In this document: positions 21,422 through 32,378 of the stretch, piece after piece
Position numbering within the stretch: position 1 is the stretch's first letter
How the letters are laid out: the number at the start of each line of letters is the position of its first letter
Assembly (NCBI GenBank): GCA_947247005.1
Contig: OX365962.1
Span: 5,305,201-5,369,200, forward strand
DNA from: Spisula solida
Taxonomy: Eukaryota > Mollusca > Bivalvia > Venerida > Mactridae
Direction: 5' to 3'
Length of the DNA: 64,000 nucleotides
Position numbers and translations under genes: made by a program
The notes under the pieces: model-generated
What the model saw: only the letters and a program-made list of their open reading frames with translations
The model's database searches: none
What the model was told of the DNA's origin: nothing

Positions 21422-23311
21422 TAAAGATTAATTTCTAATAATTAATCTAAGTTATTTTGCTCAGTCATTTAGTGTCTCAGGTCGTGTAAATTTTCTGTGG
21501 TTATTATCTACCTTGCTATCTGTGTCAGCCTGTATTTACAAATTACTCAACCGGTGATTCGGTGACGTAGCAAGGCTAGGCTATATAAACCATCGATCGG
21601 TTCTCGTCCGGTGTCATTAAATTTATTACACTTCAAAAGCCCACCCACCGCTCCCTTTTTGTAATTTTGTGTAGACTGTTTATTTTGCACGATGTCTTTA
21701 ATAACATTATTGCCGTGTCTAACGTTATATTTTGCAGTTGGTTATCATATATGTGTGCGAATTGGCATCTTCATTGATACATGGTTTACAAACATCGTCA
21801 TACGACATGGAATGAATTACGTGACAGAGTTGTCAACAACCCTCCTTCAAATAGAAATGAACAACAACGGTTGCAGAGGTACAGTCGTTCTACGTTAACT
21901 GATGCTCCTACAAGGAACTAACTATAAATCAACGAAGCGTAGTGCGTGATTCTTGCGATAAGTGAACTTTGGAATGCATGTGGAATGTTGTGCCTTAAAA
22001 TTCTACTACGGGAAGATTGTAATGTATGTAGGCAGTGGTCGATGTAACTTGTGACTATGTGTACATTATAGTTGTGTACCTATTTATAAGGTTTGATTTG
22101 TAAACCTGTGACTGTTCATATATTTATTATAAAGGGATGCATATTTACTACAATGCTTATCATGTAAAATTGTGATTAGAGTTAATTAATTTGTCGTGAC
22201 AGCAGCACTATTAGAGCTAGGAATGACCAGGGGAACTGAAGCGTTAGGATTTTATCCTTCTAAAAAACGGGATAATGGTGATGTTAAAGATATGAAATAT
22301 GGCAGCCTGTGATTGTTTACCGCTACCTGTTTTAACTGTCGGTCTACGATTCTTGGCTTGCTTCCAAAAAATATTATTTGGGTTAAAGGAGCGGTTACTG
22401 ATGTGCTCGATAGATTAGCGTCTTAGGCGGTCTCTAATTGGCTCACACTTTTAGTTAGGATCTTGTTTAGTTAAGCTGTATTATACATTATGTTGCACTG
22501 GTAGTCGAATAATTAGGTACAGCGTACCATGCGGACTTATTTCTCGCCGTGCGGCGATAGCTTAAAATTATATGGCACCAGCGGTGCCTTCCCAGGGTCT
22601 AAACGCATCAGGTGATGCGCTTGCTTTTATATCGCACCAGCGGTGCAATTATATATATACGCCAGCGGCGTTTGCAGAAATTATATGGCACCAGCGGTGC
22701 CTTCCCAGGGTCTAAACGCATCAGGCGATGCGCTTGCTTTTATATAGCACCAGCGGTGCGATTATATACGCCAGCGGCGTTTGCATAAATTATATGGCAC
22801 CAGCGGTGCCTTTCCAGGGTCTAAACGCATCAGGCGATGCGCTTGCTTTTATATAGCACCAGCGGTGCGATTATATACGCCAGCGGCGTTTGCATAAATT
22901 ATATGGCACCAGCGGTGCCTTTCCAGGGTCTAAACGCATCAGGCGATGCGCTTGCTTTTATGTAGCACCAGCGGTGCGATTATATACGCCAGCGGCGTTT
23001 GCAGTATGGCTACATAGTGCAACTGGGTGGGCGATTTCCGGTTACGTTCATGTTTGCTCCTGGTCGCTCCTTCTCATGTCTGGTCGGCAGTAAATTCAAC
23101 TCCACTCTGGCGTTTAACCAATGGGGTTCCTCCTCTGCTGTCATGGCCGTATCCGCCAACTCATTAAATTAAATAACTTCTGATAAAGAATTACACTTAC
23201 ATTTATTGAATATATATATTTATATAGAATACTTTTCGGGAAGAATATTAGATAATAGATTATCAAACTCAAACAGCTTTGTTGTTTTGTCAGGACTGAG
23301 TCCTAAAATAA
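21422..23311 (+). mobile_element. Short YR-type element (array 1, unit 3; 1,890 bp)
   Basis: Almost the same as unit 2; the one difference I noticed is GTTATTTTG (19771) versus GTAATTTTG (21661). It ends ...GGACTGAGTCCTAAAATAA, where the LINE resumes with ACTCCACAG. The terminal AGGACT-G-AGTCCT forms a perfect small stem. The near identity shows that the array expanded recently. Confidence 0.88.
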
Positions 23312-25665
23312 ACTCCACAGTCGGACTCAATCAAAAAGGAATTACTGAAAACCAAAAAACGCCTGAGGAAGTTACAGCGACAAGCTCGCGCAAACTCGAA
23401 GCGAAAATACATAAATGAACTCATGGAATCCAATGTAAATGATCAGAAGACATTTTATAAAGTTATAAGAAATCAACGGAAAACAAATGCTGGATCAGTT
23501 AATATTCTGAAAGTAAACGGACATGAAATATCAGAACCAGATGAAATTCTAGAAACCTGGAAATCTCATTTCGAGAAACTTGCAACTCCAAACCCAAATG
23601 ACAGTAACAATCCTCTAAATAAAGTGGCACTCGCAACCATCCAAAATAGCGAAATTGAACAACATGAACTGAAAAAAGGGTCGGCTATTTCACAGGTAAC
23701 TGAAGAGGAAATTTGTAAAGCAGTATTAAGTCTTAACTCAGGAAAAGCATGTGATCTTGAATATTTAACAGCGGAACATTTAAAATATGCAATGACTGAA
23801 ATATGTCCGATGTTAACTAACATCATCAATGAATTCCTAACTGATCTGTATGTGCCAAAATATCTCAAATGTGGAGTGTTAACCCCAGTGCCAAAAAAAA
23901 AAGGGAAAATATAAGTGTGTTCCAAATAACTACAGAGGTATAGTTGTATCCAGTATTATTAGAGAGTGTTCTAAAAGATAAACTAGACAACATCTTTGAC
24001 CCTCAACAAAATGATATGCAAAGAGGTTTTACAACAAAAAGCTCGTCACTAAATGCAGCATTTATCGTATCAGAGGCTATCAACAATGCGTCCGACGAAA
24101 AAGAACCACTACTTTTAGCCACCTTGGAAGCTGCGAAGGCCTTTGATACTGTAAACCATGAAATTTTATTAAATAAGCTGTACCATATAGGGATAACCGG
24201 ACATCTTTTGATAATGCTGCGAAACTTGTATAGGAATGCCACTGTGAAGTTGAAATGGGACGGGGAGCTAACCGGTGATTTTGAATTGAAACAGGGCACC
24301 AAGCAAGGAGCAAAACTTTCCACCTCCCTCTATAAGGTATACCATAACAGCATCCTAAATGCATCGCAACGGAGTGGACTTGGGTCTAAAATTGGCACAA
24401 TCAACGTATGTGCCCCAACTTGTGCTGATGACCAGCAATGTTCATGAGATGCAAGGACTTTTGTACACAGCAAGACCTAGTTAGTATAAACCCGGACAAA
24501 TCCGAAATCATTGCTTTTAAGAATACAGATATACAACCTGTGACAATAAATAATAAAGTTATAGCCTATAAGGACAACGTAACACACCTGGGCATAGTAC
24601 GTAATATTGGAAACAGATTCAACACTGTGGATAGGCTGAAAACTGCACGTAATACTATATATGCCCTCCTTGGACCAGGTTTGAATGCTCGTAAAGGCAT
24701 GTCGCCCACAATTGCCCTTACCCTATGGCGAAGTTATGTTCTTGACAGATCACTACACGGAGCCGAAGTTCTAAACCTGACCGTAGATGACATCAACTCC
24801 TTTGAACGGAAAACCTTTAAACACATACAGGGACTACCTGACAGAACAGCGTCAACAGCCGTATACTTGCTACTGGGAGCAGAACCAATAGAATCAGTGG
24901 TGGATCGACACCGGCTTTCATTATTTTTGAATATATCGAGAATTCCGGGATCAGTGGAAAACCAAATTCTTAAAAGGCAGATATGTATGTCAGATCTAAA
25001 TTTAAACCACTTTGCAACAACAATCCGCAAAATACTTAACAAATATACACTACCATGTATATCTGACATCTTCCATAACCCTCCATCGAAACCAGACTCG
25101 AAAAACTACTTGACCTTAAAATAAATACATATTGGAATATGAAATGGACTGAAGACCAGATTATGAAATCTACCTTGAAATATCTCCAAATACAGGAAAA
25201 ACCTGCCAAGAGACCACATAATTTATGGAAATCTGTCAGACCTAGAGCACATAAAGTACAAAGAGCAGAAGTGAAGGCGCGACTACTTACGGGAACTTAT
25301 ATGCTAAAGACAACTGTAGCAAAGTTCAATAAAAACCAACTACATCCAAGTGTCAAATGTGCTCATTAGAAGATGAAACAGTTGAGCACTTTTTCCTTCA
25401 CTGCAAGGAACTAGACCCCATAAGGAAGAAACACATTCCAAAACTTGCGAGACTGGCTGATACATGTACACATAACGGCTTCACAATGCTTGAACAACAA
25501 GGTCTACTAGTACAGTGCATACTGGATTGTACACACTCCAAAGTCATGGAGATCCTTTATCCAGATCCCCAGATGTTGATCGACATAGAAAGATGTACCC
25601 AAGTACTATGCCACAATATGCATCAATATAGAGCACTTCAAATGGCACAAGCTAACAACATGTAG
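23312..25665 (+). pseudogene. LINE ORF2 C-terminal part: reverse transcriptase, frameshifted
   Basis: It continues the frame broken by the array insertion. 23423-23914 covers the linker and first RT blocks (EEEICKAVLSLNSGKACD). A frameshift in an A-run near 23905 leads to NYRGI and 23944-24447, with QRGFTTKSSSLNAAF, AAKAFDTVNHEILLNKL, KQGTKQGAKLSTSLY and the catalytic CADD at 24421. Further frame changes occur near 24440, 25120 and 25365. The end has a CSLEDETVEHFFLHC zinc-like motif. The gene is dead. Confidence 0.9.
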
Positions 25666-26596
25666 ACTTAAAATTCCCTTGATACACTGTTCATTATCAG
25701 ACCTAGAACTCGTGTTATTAAAAAGCTTGTAAGAGACATTTTAATATTCTAAAATTTTTAACTGATATGTATATATATCAGGCTAGCAGTGTATATTAAT
25801 ATTTAAATATACAAAGCGGACACTTAGCAATGTTAAATGATAAATGTTAAAAGTTAATGTTAAAGTAAATTATCTTCGTCGACTAATTATCACTAAATTG
25901 TGACTAATGAACACATGAAATAAACGTAGTGTAATTATGTGATGAAAAAGATATTCATTCACCCATCACGAAGAACGTACGGATATTGGGCTTTATAGCC
26001 ACCGACAACAACAACAACTACATTCATCAACTTCAACATTGAAGAGTGGTGCTCCAAAGAGTAGTGGAGGAATCTACCAATAGACGATAGACGACGATAG
26101 GTGCTATTTCGCTACATTAGATATAAAGTGGGTGGGATAAAAGAGCAATATATATAGGCCAAAATTAAATATACCACTTGGTCATGTATAACAATGTGTA
26201 TGCAAACTGTATTAAAACATATTTTATTATTTAGTTCACCGACATCATACACAAATGTCATTCTTGAACATCAACAACAATTTACTAATTTCAATGTAAA
26301 TATAAAAAATCATACACACTGAATACTCTGGAAAGGAGTTCCGTGACCTAGTGTCTTTTCATCATAATTTGTGTCGAAATACTTTACTTCCTAGCAAAAT
26401 TTGAACAAAATCTGAATGTAGGATCCAATCCGCTCCAACATCCTTAATATGATAACTAGACTAATGTAATTTTGGACAATGATTGATTTACGTGGTCCAG
26501 AACTTTCGTACGGCCCAAAATGACGATCTTGAGATTTACGTTACCACGAAAATGCTGCCGATAGGTTTGAACCTGTGGTAGGTTGTGTATTGTATA
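25666..26596. other. LINE 3' tail and intron sequence
   Basis: A CAA-rich tail at 26004-26018 probably marks the LINE 3' end. The rest to 26596 is AT-rich intron of gene A with nothing recognisable. Confidence 0.45.
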
Positions 26597-26844
26597 TCGC
26601 TGGCTTAGAATGTGATAGTCGTAAGTGCTACTATAGTCGTAAGTGCTACTTACGATCTTATAAGTAAAACATAAATTGTACCACAATGCATGCGCTTCTT
26701 ATGAGCCTTTTTATCATCATGTTGACCAATCTGAAGTTGAAAAAGCTTGTTTGTCCATAAGTATAGAGTAGTTTTCTGACAGTTTTTCTTGTTTTATCAA
26801 AATAGCGTTTTTGAACTTACTGTCTTCTTCTTCTAAGCCAGCGA
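26597..26844. mobile_element. MITE family M1, copy 3
   Basis: The ends are TCGCTGGCTTAGAATGTGA and TTCTAAGCCAGCGA, preceded by TA. The interior has AGTCGTAAGTGCTAC duplicated, CGCTTCTTATGAGCC and GTTGACCAATCTGAAGTTG. It ends 28 bp before the ShKT exon. Confidence 0.85.
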
Positions 26845-26872
26845 TTTCATGTATAGTTGTATATATTTTCAG

Positions 26873-26988
26873 CCAACTGCACTGATCTTACTCCCGCGCA
26901 AGCTTGTACTCTCGCCGCATCTATTGTTTGTGGTAGTATAGAGAAGGCTAGGAACTCAAACTGTTTGCATTACTGTGGATATTGTTGA
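26873..26988 (+). CDS. Ly6/uPAR gene A, terminal exon with ShKT-type six-cysteine module
   Basis: The acceptor ATATATTTTCAG precedes 26873. The exon enters in phase 1, matching the phase-1 end of exon 11777-11927, and ends at TGA 26986-26988. The 37 complete codons hold six cysteines spaced C-x8-C-x7-C-x10-C-x3-C-x2-C, with CTDL at the start and HYCGYC at the end. This is the ShKT fold pattern, common as an extracellular module in invertebrate secreted proteins. A poly(A) signal AATAAA lies at 27012-27017. Its use by gene A is inferred: the intron would be about 14.9 kb and filled with the LINE and YR array. Confidence 0.75.
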
Positions 26989-27011
26989 TTATGTGGAGAT
27001 TAAAACAATCA

Positions 27012-27017
27012 AATAAA
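27012..27017 (+). terminator. Poly(A) signal AATAAA of gene A
   Basis: Canonical hexamer 24 bp after the stop codon of the ShKT exon. Confidence 0.6.
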
Positions 27018-27132
27018 TTATGTGTTGTACTCGTACACGTTCTAGTCCACTACCTCTATATTCATACAATTACACTACGCGCGTTCTCATACCATATTGC
27101 ACAATACTTTCGTGTGTATATTTTATTTTGAA

Positions 27133-28594
27133 TTCTAACACGATCTGCGGATTAATCCATTAAACATAGAGCAGACCTGGCCATGTATTATTACCGCAAT
27201 AAAACATGGTATCAAATTGGCTGTTACTATTTACGCCCCGTATTACGTGACATATTCATGAATGAATGAACGTAAACTTTATAGTAAAAACTTCAACTAA
27301 ACGCGATGACAAGACAAGATGCACGGGTATCCAGTGTTACAGCTATGACGCATCTATTTTTAGAAACTCCAATATAATCTCGAAACGAAGTTTCATAAAA
27401 ACTTCTGATAATCAATTCATTTATATTTTTCATTTCATTAAATAGATACCCTGTACTCGTGTTTTGAAAATAGGTTCAATGTTTAAAATGTGTTATTTCC
27501 TTCAGAAAATTACGAAGGTCGTTTTCATTAACGAGGGAGGTAATTGTACCAGCTAATAAGCCCCTTAATTTCAGCGTGGAATTATGTTAAATGTCAAATA
27601 GGTGAAAATGGAATGCGCGCAGTTAAATAGTGCGGGATATTATCGTTTTTAGAATCGAAATAAAAACTCTGTTCTTGTAATTTACACACTCGTGATTTAA
27701 TTTTTCCGCATCCGAACTCCTGCTCATGTTTAATTCTCCGACAAAATACGCGATCAGATTTTTATTTCTTAAATCATGTATGCGCTAAAAATAGTCATGA
27801 TGTGTACGTATACCCGATTTTCGCAGGGGTCATATTATTTATTGTATAGCCCAGAGTATCTCGTTAATTCAAAGTTGGACATTGGCCAATCGATAGATAC
27901 ACATGTAGGTACACAATTTTACAACCAATGATCTAATTCGACATAGCGTATATAATTAAGAAATAAAAATCTTTTCGCGTTTATTGTCGGTGAATAAAAC
28001 ACGGGCAGGAGTTCGGAACGAATGCCCGTATTTTATTCACCGACAATATACAAGAACAGAGTTGTTATTTCGATTCTAAATACGATAATATCCCGCACTA
28101 TTTAACTGCGCGCATTCTATTTCACCCATTTGCCATTGAACATAATTCCACGCTGAAATTGAGTGGCTTATTAGCTGGTACAATTACCTCCCTCGTTAAT
28201 GAAAACGACCTCGGTAATTTTCTGAAGATAATACCACATTTTAAACATTGAAACAATTTTAATAACAATAGTATATGGTATCTATTTCATAAAATGAAAA
28301 ATACAAATAAATTGATTATCAGAAGCTTTAATAAAACTTGGTTTCTAGAGTATATTGGAGTTTCTAAAAATAGATGCGTCATAGCTGTAACACTGGATTC
28401 TCGTGCAACTCGCCTTGTCATCGTGACTCGTAGAAATTTTACTATAAAGTTTACGTTCATTCATTCATAAATATGTCACGTGATACTGGGCGTAGATAGA
28501 AACAGCCAATTTGATAGGTATGTTTTATGGGGGTAATAATACATTGTTAGGCCCGCACTATATTTAAACGATTAATCCGCAGATCGTGTTAGAA
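27133..28594. mobile_element. Fold-back element with ~640-bp inverted arms
   Basis: The left arm starts TTCTAACACGATCTGCGGAT and the right arm ends with its inverse (ATCCGCAGATCGTGTTAGAA). The arms run about 27133-27773 and 27955-28594 and differ by many small changes. Shared blocks include GTTACAGCTATGACGCATC and CATTAACGAGGGAGGTAATT. A secondary hairpin (GTCGGTGAATAAAACACGGG and inverse) sits at 27985-28050. No coding capacity. A second copy begins at 63518. It ends 283 bp before the B-box ORF. Confidence 0.88.
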
Positions 28595-28876
28595 TACACG
28601 TTTATACCCAGTCAGTGTAGTATATATACTGTGGATAGTTTTAAAATTCTATACATCGCGAGCTATAGATATCCAATAATCGATAATTAGTTAAACTTTG
28701 AATAGGTAAATGATAAATTGCATGATAAGCATTGCTTTAGTTGAGTGTGTCTATTAAGACAATTGGTAAATATAGTTATCCAGCGGTTGTAAAATATACA
28801 TTAAGGTGACACGAAGCGGAATACATAGGAGTGTTTTGTGTCTTGATTTTCTTAAATTGCTGGTAAATAATTCAAG

Positions 28877-30037
28877 ATGTGGACGAAACATGTTAAGCGA
28901 CTTTTTGGATGTGTTCGGAAACTGTGTGTAACAAATTCAGACGCATCTGTACACGGGAGCTGTTCAGATGACTTTGACTATTGTTGCAAATCATGCAGTA
29001 CACGTGGAGGTCATGTTGAAGCCGTGGCGTATTGTGTAGAATGCACGGATTATCTGTGCATATCGTGTATTAAAAACCATCTTCAAAATAGTAAATTGAT
29101 GCGACACGTTCTGCTTAATTTACAATCCAGAATAACGAACATAGCGGGAATAAATGAAGACGACAAGAACGGAAGTCAGCATCATACTATGGATGATAAC
29201 TCAGCAGATTATATCGAGCATACTAATAACTTAACCTTTCTTAAAAGTGTGAATGTCGAAGCAGAAAGTGACACGGACTATTGTCATGTTACTGCTATAC
29301 TTGTTTTATCGGGACAGTTGCTGGCTGTGGCTGATTACAACAACGATAGTGTGAAGATAATTGACGTTGACGATGATACCGTCAAGAACACTATAAAGTT
29401 GACAAACCATCCAATGTCTATGACGCTTTTACCTGAAGATCAGCTTGCAGTTACTCTGGCTTACGCTCAACGTTTTAATATTATATCAACACGAGGTGGT
29501 ATAAACGTAATCAGCACAATCCGTGTTGACAGATACTGTAATGATATCGTTTACTTTGACGGGAAACTTCTGATTTCCTTCGAAAATCCGCTGATGTTCC
29601 AGATACTTAACATGAAAGGGAAAGTTCTTAACAAAATAGTTCCAAGACAAAATGTGAAGTCATCATGTTCGTTACCTAGACACATTGCTTTAAGTCCAGA
29701 TCAAAAAAATATTTTTATTTCGGATTATGAAAATAAGATAAGTTTGAGTGTTAACATGAAGGGAAAGAAAGTTGCAGAGTGCAGGGAACTTACTAAGCCT
29801 TCTGGTATTGTATGTTCTCCAAACCTTCCGTACATTATTGTCTGTGATAGAACCGAACATCAAGTCAGAAAGATGACAATGGATTTACAATGTGGCGAGA
29901 TTTTGCTGAACAAAGGTGACGGTTTGTCATTTCCCAAGGTATTGTGTTTCTATCCTGAACAACGTTGGCTGATTGTAAGCAGTGTCTCAGTGCAAGCAGA
30001 ACATTGTAATAATATACGGATATATCAGTTTGAATGA
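28877..30037 (+). CDS. B-box zinc finger / NHL-like repeat protein (TRIM-related), single exon
   Basis: A 386-codon ORF from ATG to TGA. Residues 37-77 form a B-box: CKSC (C37, C40), CVEC (C53, C56), CISC (C61, C64), H68 and H77. No RING domain precedes it and only a short coiled coil could fit after it. Residues about 125-385 contain repeating beta-propeller-like strands such as GQLLAVADYNNDSVKIIDV, GKLLISFENP, KNIFISDYENKI and LPYIIVCDRTEHQVRK, typical of the NHL-like C-termini of bivalve TRIM-like proteins. Without RING an E3 ligase activity is doubtful; a scaffold or innate-immunity role is only inference. AATAAA lies at 30567-30572. The start is chosen as the first ATG; TAATTC precedes it. 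Confidence 0.8.
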   Translation: MWTKHVKRLFGCVRKLCVTNSDASVHGSCSDDFDYCCKSCSTRGGHVEAVAYCVECTDYLCISCIKNHLQNSKLMRHVLLNLQSRITNIAGINEDDKNGSQHHTMDDNSADYIEHTNNLTFLKSVNVEAESDTDYCHVTAILVLSGQLLAVADYNNDSVKIIDVDDDTVKNTIKLTNHPMSMTLLPEDQLAVTLAYAQRFNIISTRGGINVISTIRVDRYCNDIVYFDGKLLISFENPLMFQILNMKGKVLNKIVPRQNVKSSCSLPRHIALSPDQKNIFISDYENKISLSVNMKGKKVAECRELTKPSGIVCSPNLPYIIVCDRTEHQVRKMTMDLQCGEILLNKGDGLSFPKVLCFYPEQRWLIVSSVSVQAEHCNNIRIYQFE

Positions 30038-30084
30038 AAAAGTCAGAATTAGTATGACATCAGTATGCAACATCTGTATCCGTA

Positions 30085-30475
30085 TGAACATCATTAAGAA
30101 CATCTATATGAACATCAGTATGACATTATGTGATTATCAGTGGATTATATAACATCTATATGAACATCAGTATGACATTATGTGATTATCAGTGGATTGT
30201 TTAACATCTATATGAACATCAGTATGACAGTATGTGATTATCAGTGGATTATATAACATCTATATGAACATGAGTATGACATTATGTGATTATCAGTGGA
30301 TTGTATGACATCTATATGAACATCAGTATGACATTATGTGATTATCAGTGGATTATATGACATCTATATGAAAATATGTATGTCATCTATGGAACATCAG
30401 TATGCCATCTCAATGACCATCACATGTGGATTTACGACATCTATATGAACATCAGCATGACATCAATATGAAAAA
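30085..30475. repeat. 52-bp minisatellite
   Basis: About five units of AACATCTATATGAACATCAG, TATGACATTATGTGATTATC and AGTGGATTATAT, decaying into shorter ATGACATC... units to the right. It lies in or just after the 3' UTR of the B-box gene. Confidence 0.85.
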
Positions 30476-30592
30476 CGGTTCAACATTCAGTATGATTGTA
30501 AGCATCCAATCAGTGACACGTACGATTCTGAGGGTTATGACACACGTTACTGTATCATTGATAAAGAATAAAAGAAATGTTTTGTAAAATGT

Positions 30593-30701
30593 ATGTTACC
30601 TTAGAAAGGTTCATTTGACGGTAAATTCAAAGCCAATTACTGTTTCAGATACCTTGAAAATCTGACCACTTAAGGACAAATGTAACTTTCTAAGGTTACA
30701 T
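30593..30701. mobile_element. Small MITE (ATGTTACCTTAGAAAG ends)
   Basis: ATGTTACCTTAGAAAGGTTC at the left is answered by CTTTCTAAGGTTACAT at the right. Total 109 bp. Confidence 0.75.
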
Positions 30702-30885
30702 AAATGTTACAAAAAGAAATATTTATTTTAATCTTATTCAATGATACATTTACTTGTCGGTTATGACGGTTATAATATACCGATATTATATTGACATTTT
30801 CTACATTATGACAATGTATTCTAGATGTCCATTGTGTGTGTTTTCCCACAGAAATTTGAATTACTATCCATAAAGTATCATAGTA

Positions 30886-30952
30886 GTAGGTCCATTCAAA
30901 ATCGCTCTAATACTGTATCATAAATGTATAGAGCGATTTTGAATGGACCTAC
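30886..30952. repeat. Perfect 24-bp inverted repeat
   Basis: The left arm 30886-30909 (GTAGGTCCATTCAAAATCGC...) is the exact inverse of the right arm 30929-30952, with a 19-bp spacer. The inversion continues imperfectly outward for about ten more bases. It is either a MITE or a structured RNA hairpin. Part of the arm (TTTTGAATGGAC) recurs at 51441. Confidence 0.8.
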
Positions 30953-30959
30953 CGCTACG

Positions 30960-32070
30960 ATATTTAATTATTATATTCCTGTGGTTTCCAACATATAGTT
31001 GGGGTAGGGGTATTTTTGCTGTACATCTGTCTGTCTGAGTTTTATGGTTTCATTTTTTTTTCAGTAGACAAAATTGATTGTGCGGTCAATAAGTCACACA
31101 TTAACAATTCAAGCAACATTTAATCAGACCATGACGTCTGTTGTAAGACGTCGAATAAAGTCAGACAATTTAGTCTGATCCTGACCTTTACGCATGAATA
31201 CATTACAAGATTCTTGCATTGAATATATAAATTTCCGCGAGCAAATCGTTCAACAACGGTCCTTTGAAATTGTGTTAGTATTACACATCGAATGTCTTTG
31301 TGATACTTCCTGCTTATGAAACCAAACAACCATACAACCAGGGATATAAATATAGACACAACATATTTGCTGTTAAATTATGCTAATACATGAAGAAGGT
31401 CGAGGATCGCGGCAAATTCTATGAACTATACCACGCTGAAAATCGTTTCACTGAAAAGGATGCCCAGTGAGTGAAAAAGCGCTCCCCTACATATCATTTG
31501 CTCCACGAATATCATTTCAAAGATTGCTCCCCTACATAACATTTTGACAATTTGTTACATCTAAATATTGACAAAACCGTAAGCGGCCAGTACGAAGCAT
31601 AGTTGCACCAAAAACACTCCCAGGTCTGGTCCTATCTGACTACATGTATTTGGTTATTGAAGGCTTCCTACCATTACACATTTTCCAATGTCAGATAACT
31701 GGCCTTGAATTTTTTTGTTTAGTCAAATGCATCGTTTACCAACTTCAACTGCAATATGTAATTTGATGAAACCATATAGTATGTTGTTGTCATACAATAT
31801 ATAATGTGACAAGTTGAAATTTTAACTACAATATAATTATGTACTATATAGAAGCTTTATACTGTCTCTTCTTGTCATTGATAGATATACAGTATTTACT
31901 TTGCTTATGTTTTCAGGATAAGTGTTCGTTTTGATTTGTAATCGTAGATTGCATAAGATAAATACATTTCTCATATAAGACCAATGTACATAGCCAATGC
32001 ATGCTATTTTAAGGCTATATTCAATACCTCAATACAGCAATATTCATAGCATGAGCCAGAATCACGACAC
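30960..32070. other. No recognised gene
   Basis: AT-rich sequence with small local hairpins, for example GACGTC...GACGTC near 31134. I see no supported exon. Confidence 0.5.
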
Positions 32071-32071
32071 A

Positions 32072-32310
32072 ACGCTGGCTTAGAATTAGAAGGTCGTAAG
32101 TACTACTTACGGCATTTAGTACTTACGACATTTTAAGCCTCATGCATATTTGAAATATGCACCACAAGGTGCTTCTTATAAGCCTATTTTCATGAAAATC
32201 GGAAGTGGTCATGTTGACCAAACTGATGTTGAAAAAACTGTTTTTTCCGTAAGTAAAGAGTTGTTTCGGACAGTTGTTTTCTTGTTTTCTCAAAATATCG
32301 ATTATAGACG
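32072..32310. mobile_element. MITE family M1, copy 4 (right end decayed)
   Basis: It starts CGCTGGCTTAGAATTAGAAG and contains GGTCGTAAGTACTACTTACG, CTTCTTATAAGCC and GTTGACCAAACTGATGTTG. The right terminal repeat is lost. It lies upstream of the relic ShKT exon, as copy 3 lies upstream of the intact one. Confidence 0.75.
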
Positions 32311-32378
32311 TAAGGGTTGATATTAATGGCCATAGTTTCTATAATATAATATTTATCCAATTCATTGGAAATTTGCAG

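Larger units (their letters stand above)
12050..26018 (+). mobile_element. APE-type LINE, interrupted by a tyrosine-recombinase element array
   Basis: The order is ORF1 (12126-13454), endonuclease (from 13373), then the 8.8-kb insertion 14533-23311, then reverse transcriptase (23312-25665) and a 3' end with a (CAA)n-like tail near 26004-26018. The two halves rejoin in frame: ...HRLKQ before the insertion and TPQSDSIKKELLKTKKRLR after it. The clade is not assigned; the RT style (APTCADD, KLYHIGI) recalls CR1/Jockey-group elements. The 5' boundary is approximate. It lies in the intron between exon 6 and the ShKT exon of gene A. Confidence 0.85.

Noticed and set aside
14533..23311. Helitron/Helentron interpretation of the array (terminal AGGACTGAGTCCTAA hairpin, head-to-tail copies)
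   Set aside because: No 5' TC start, no insertion between A and T, and YR and SGNH coding remains inside; YR integration fits the junctions exactly.
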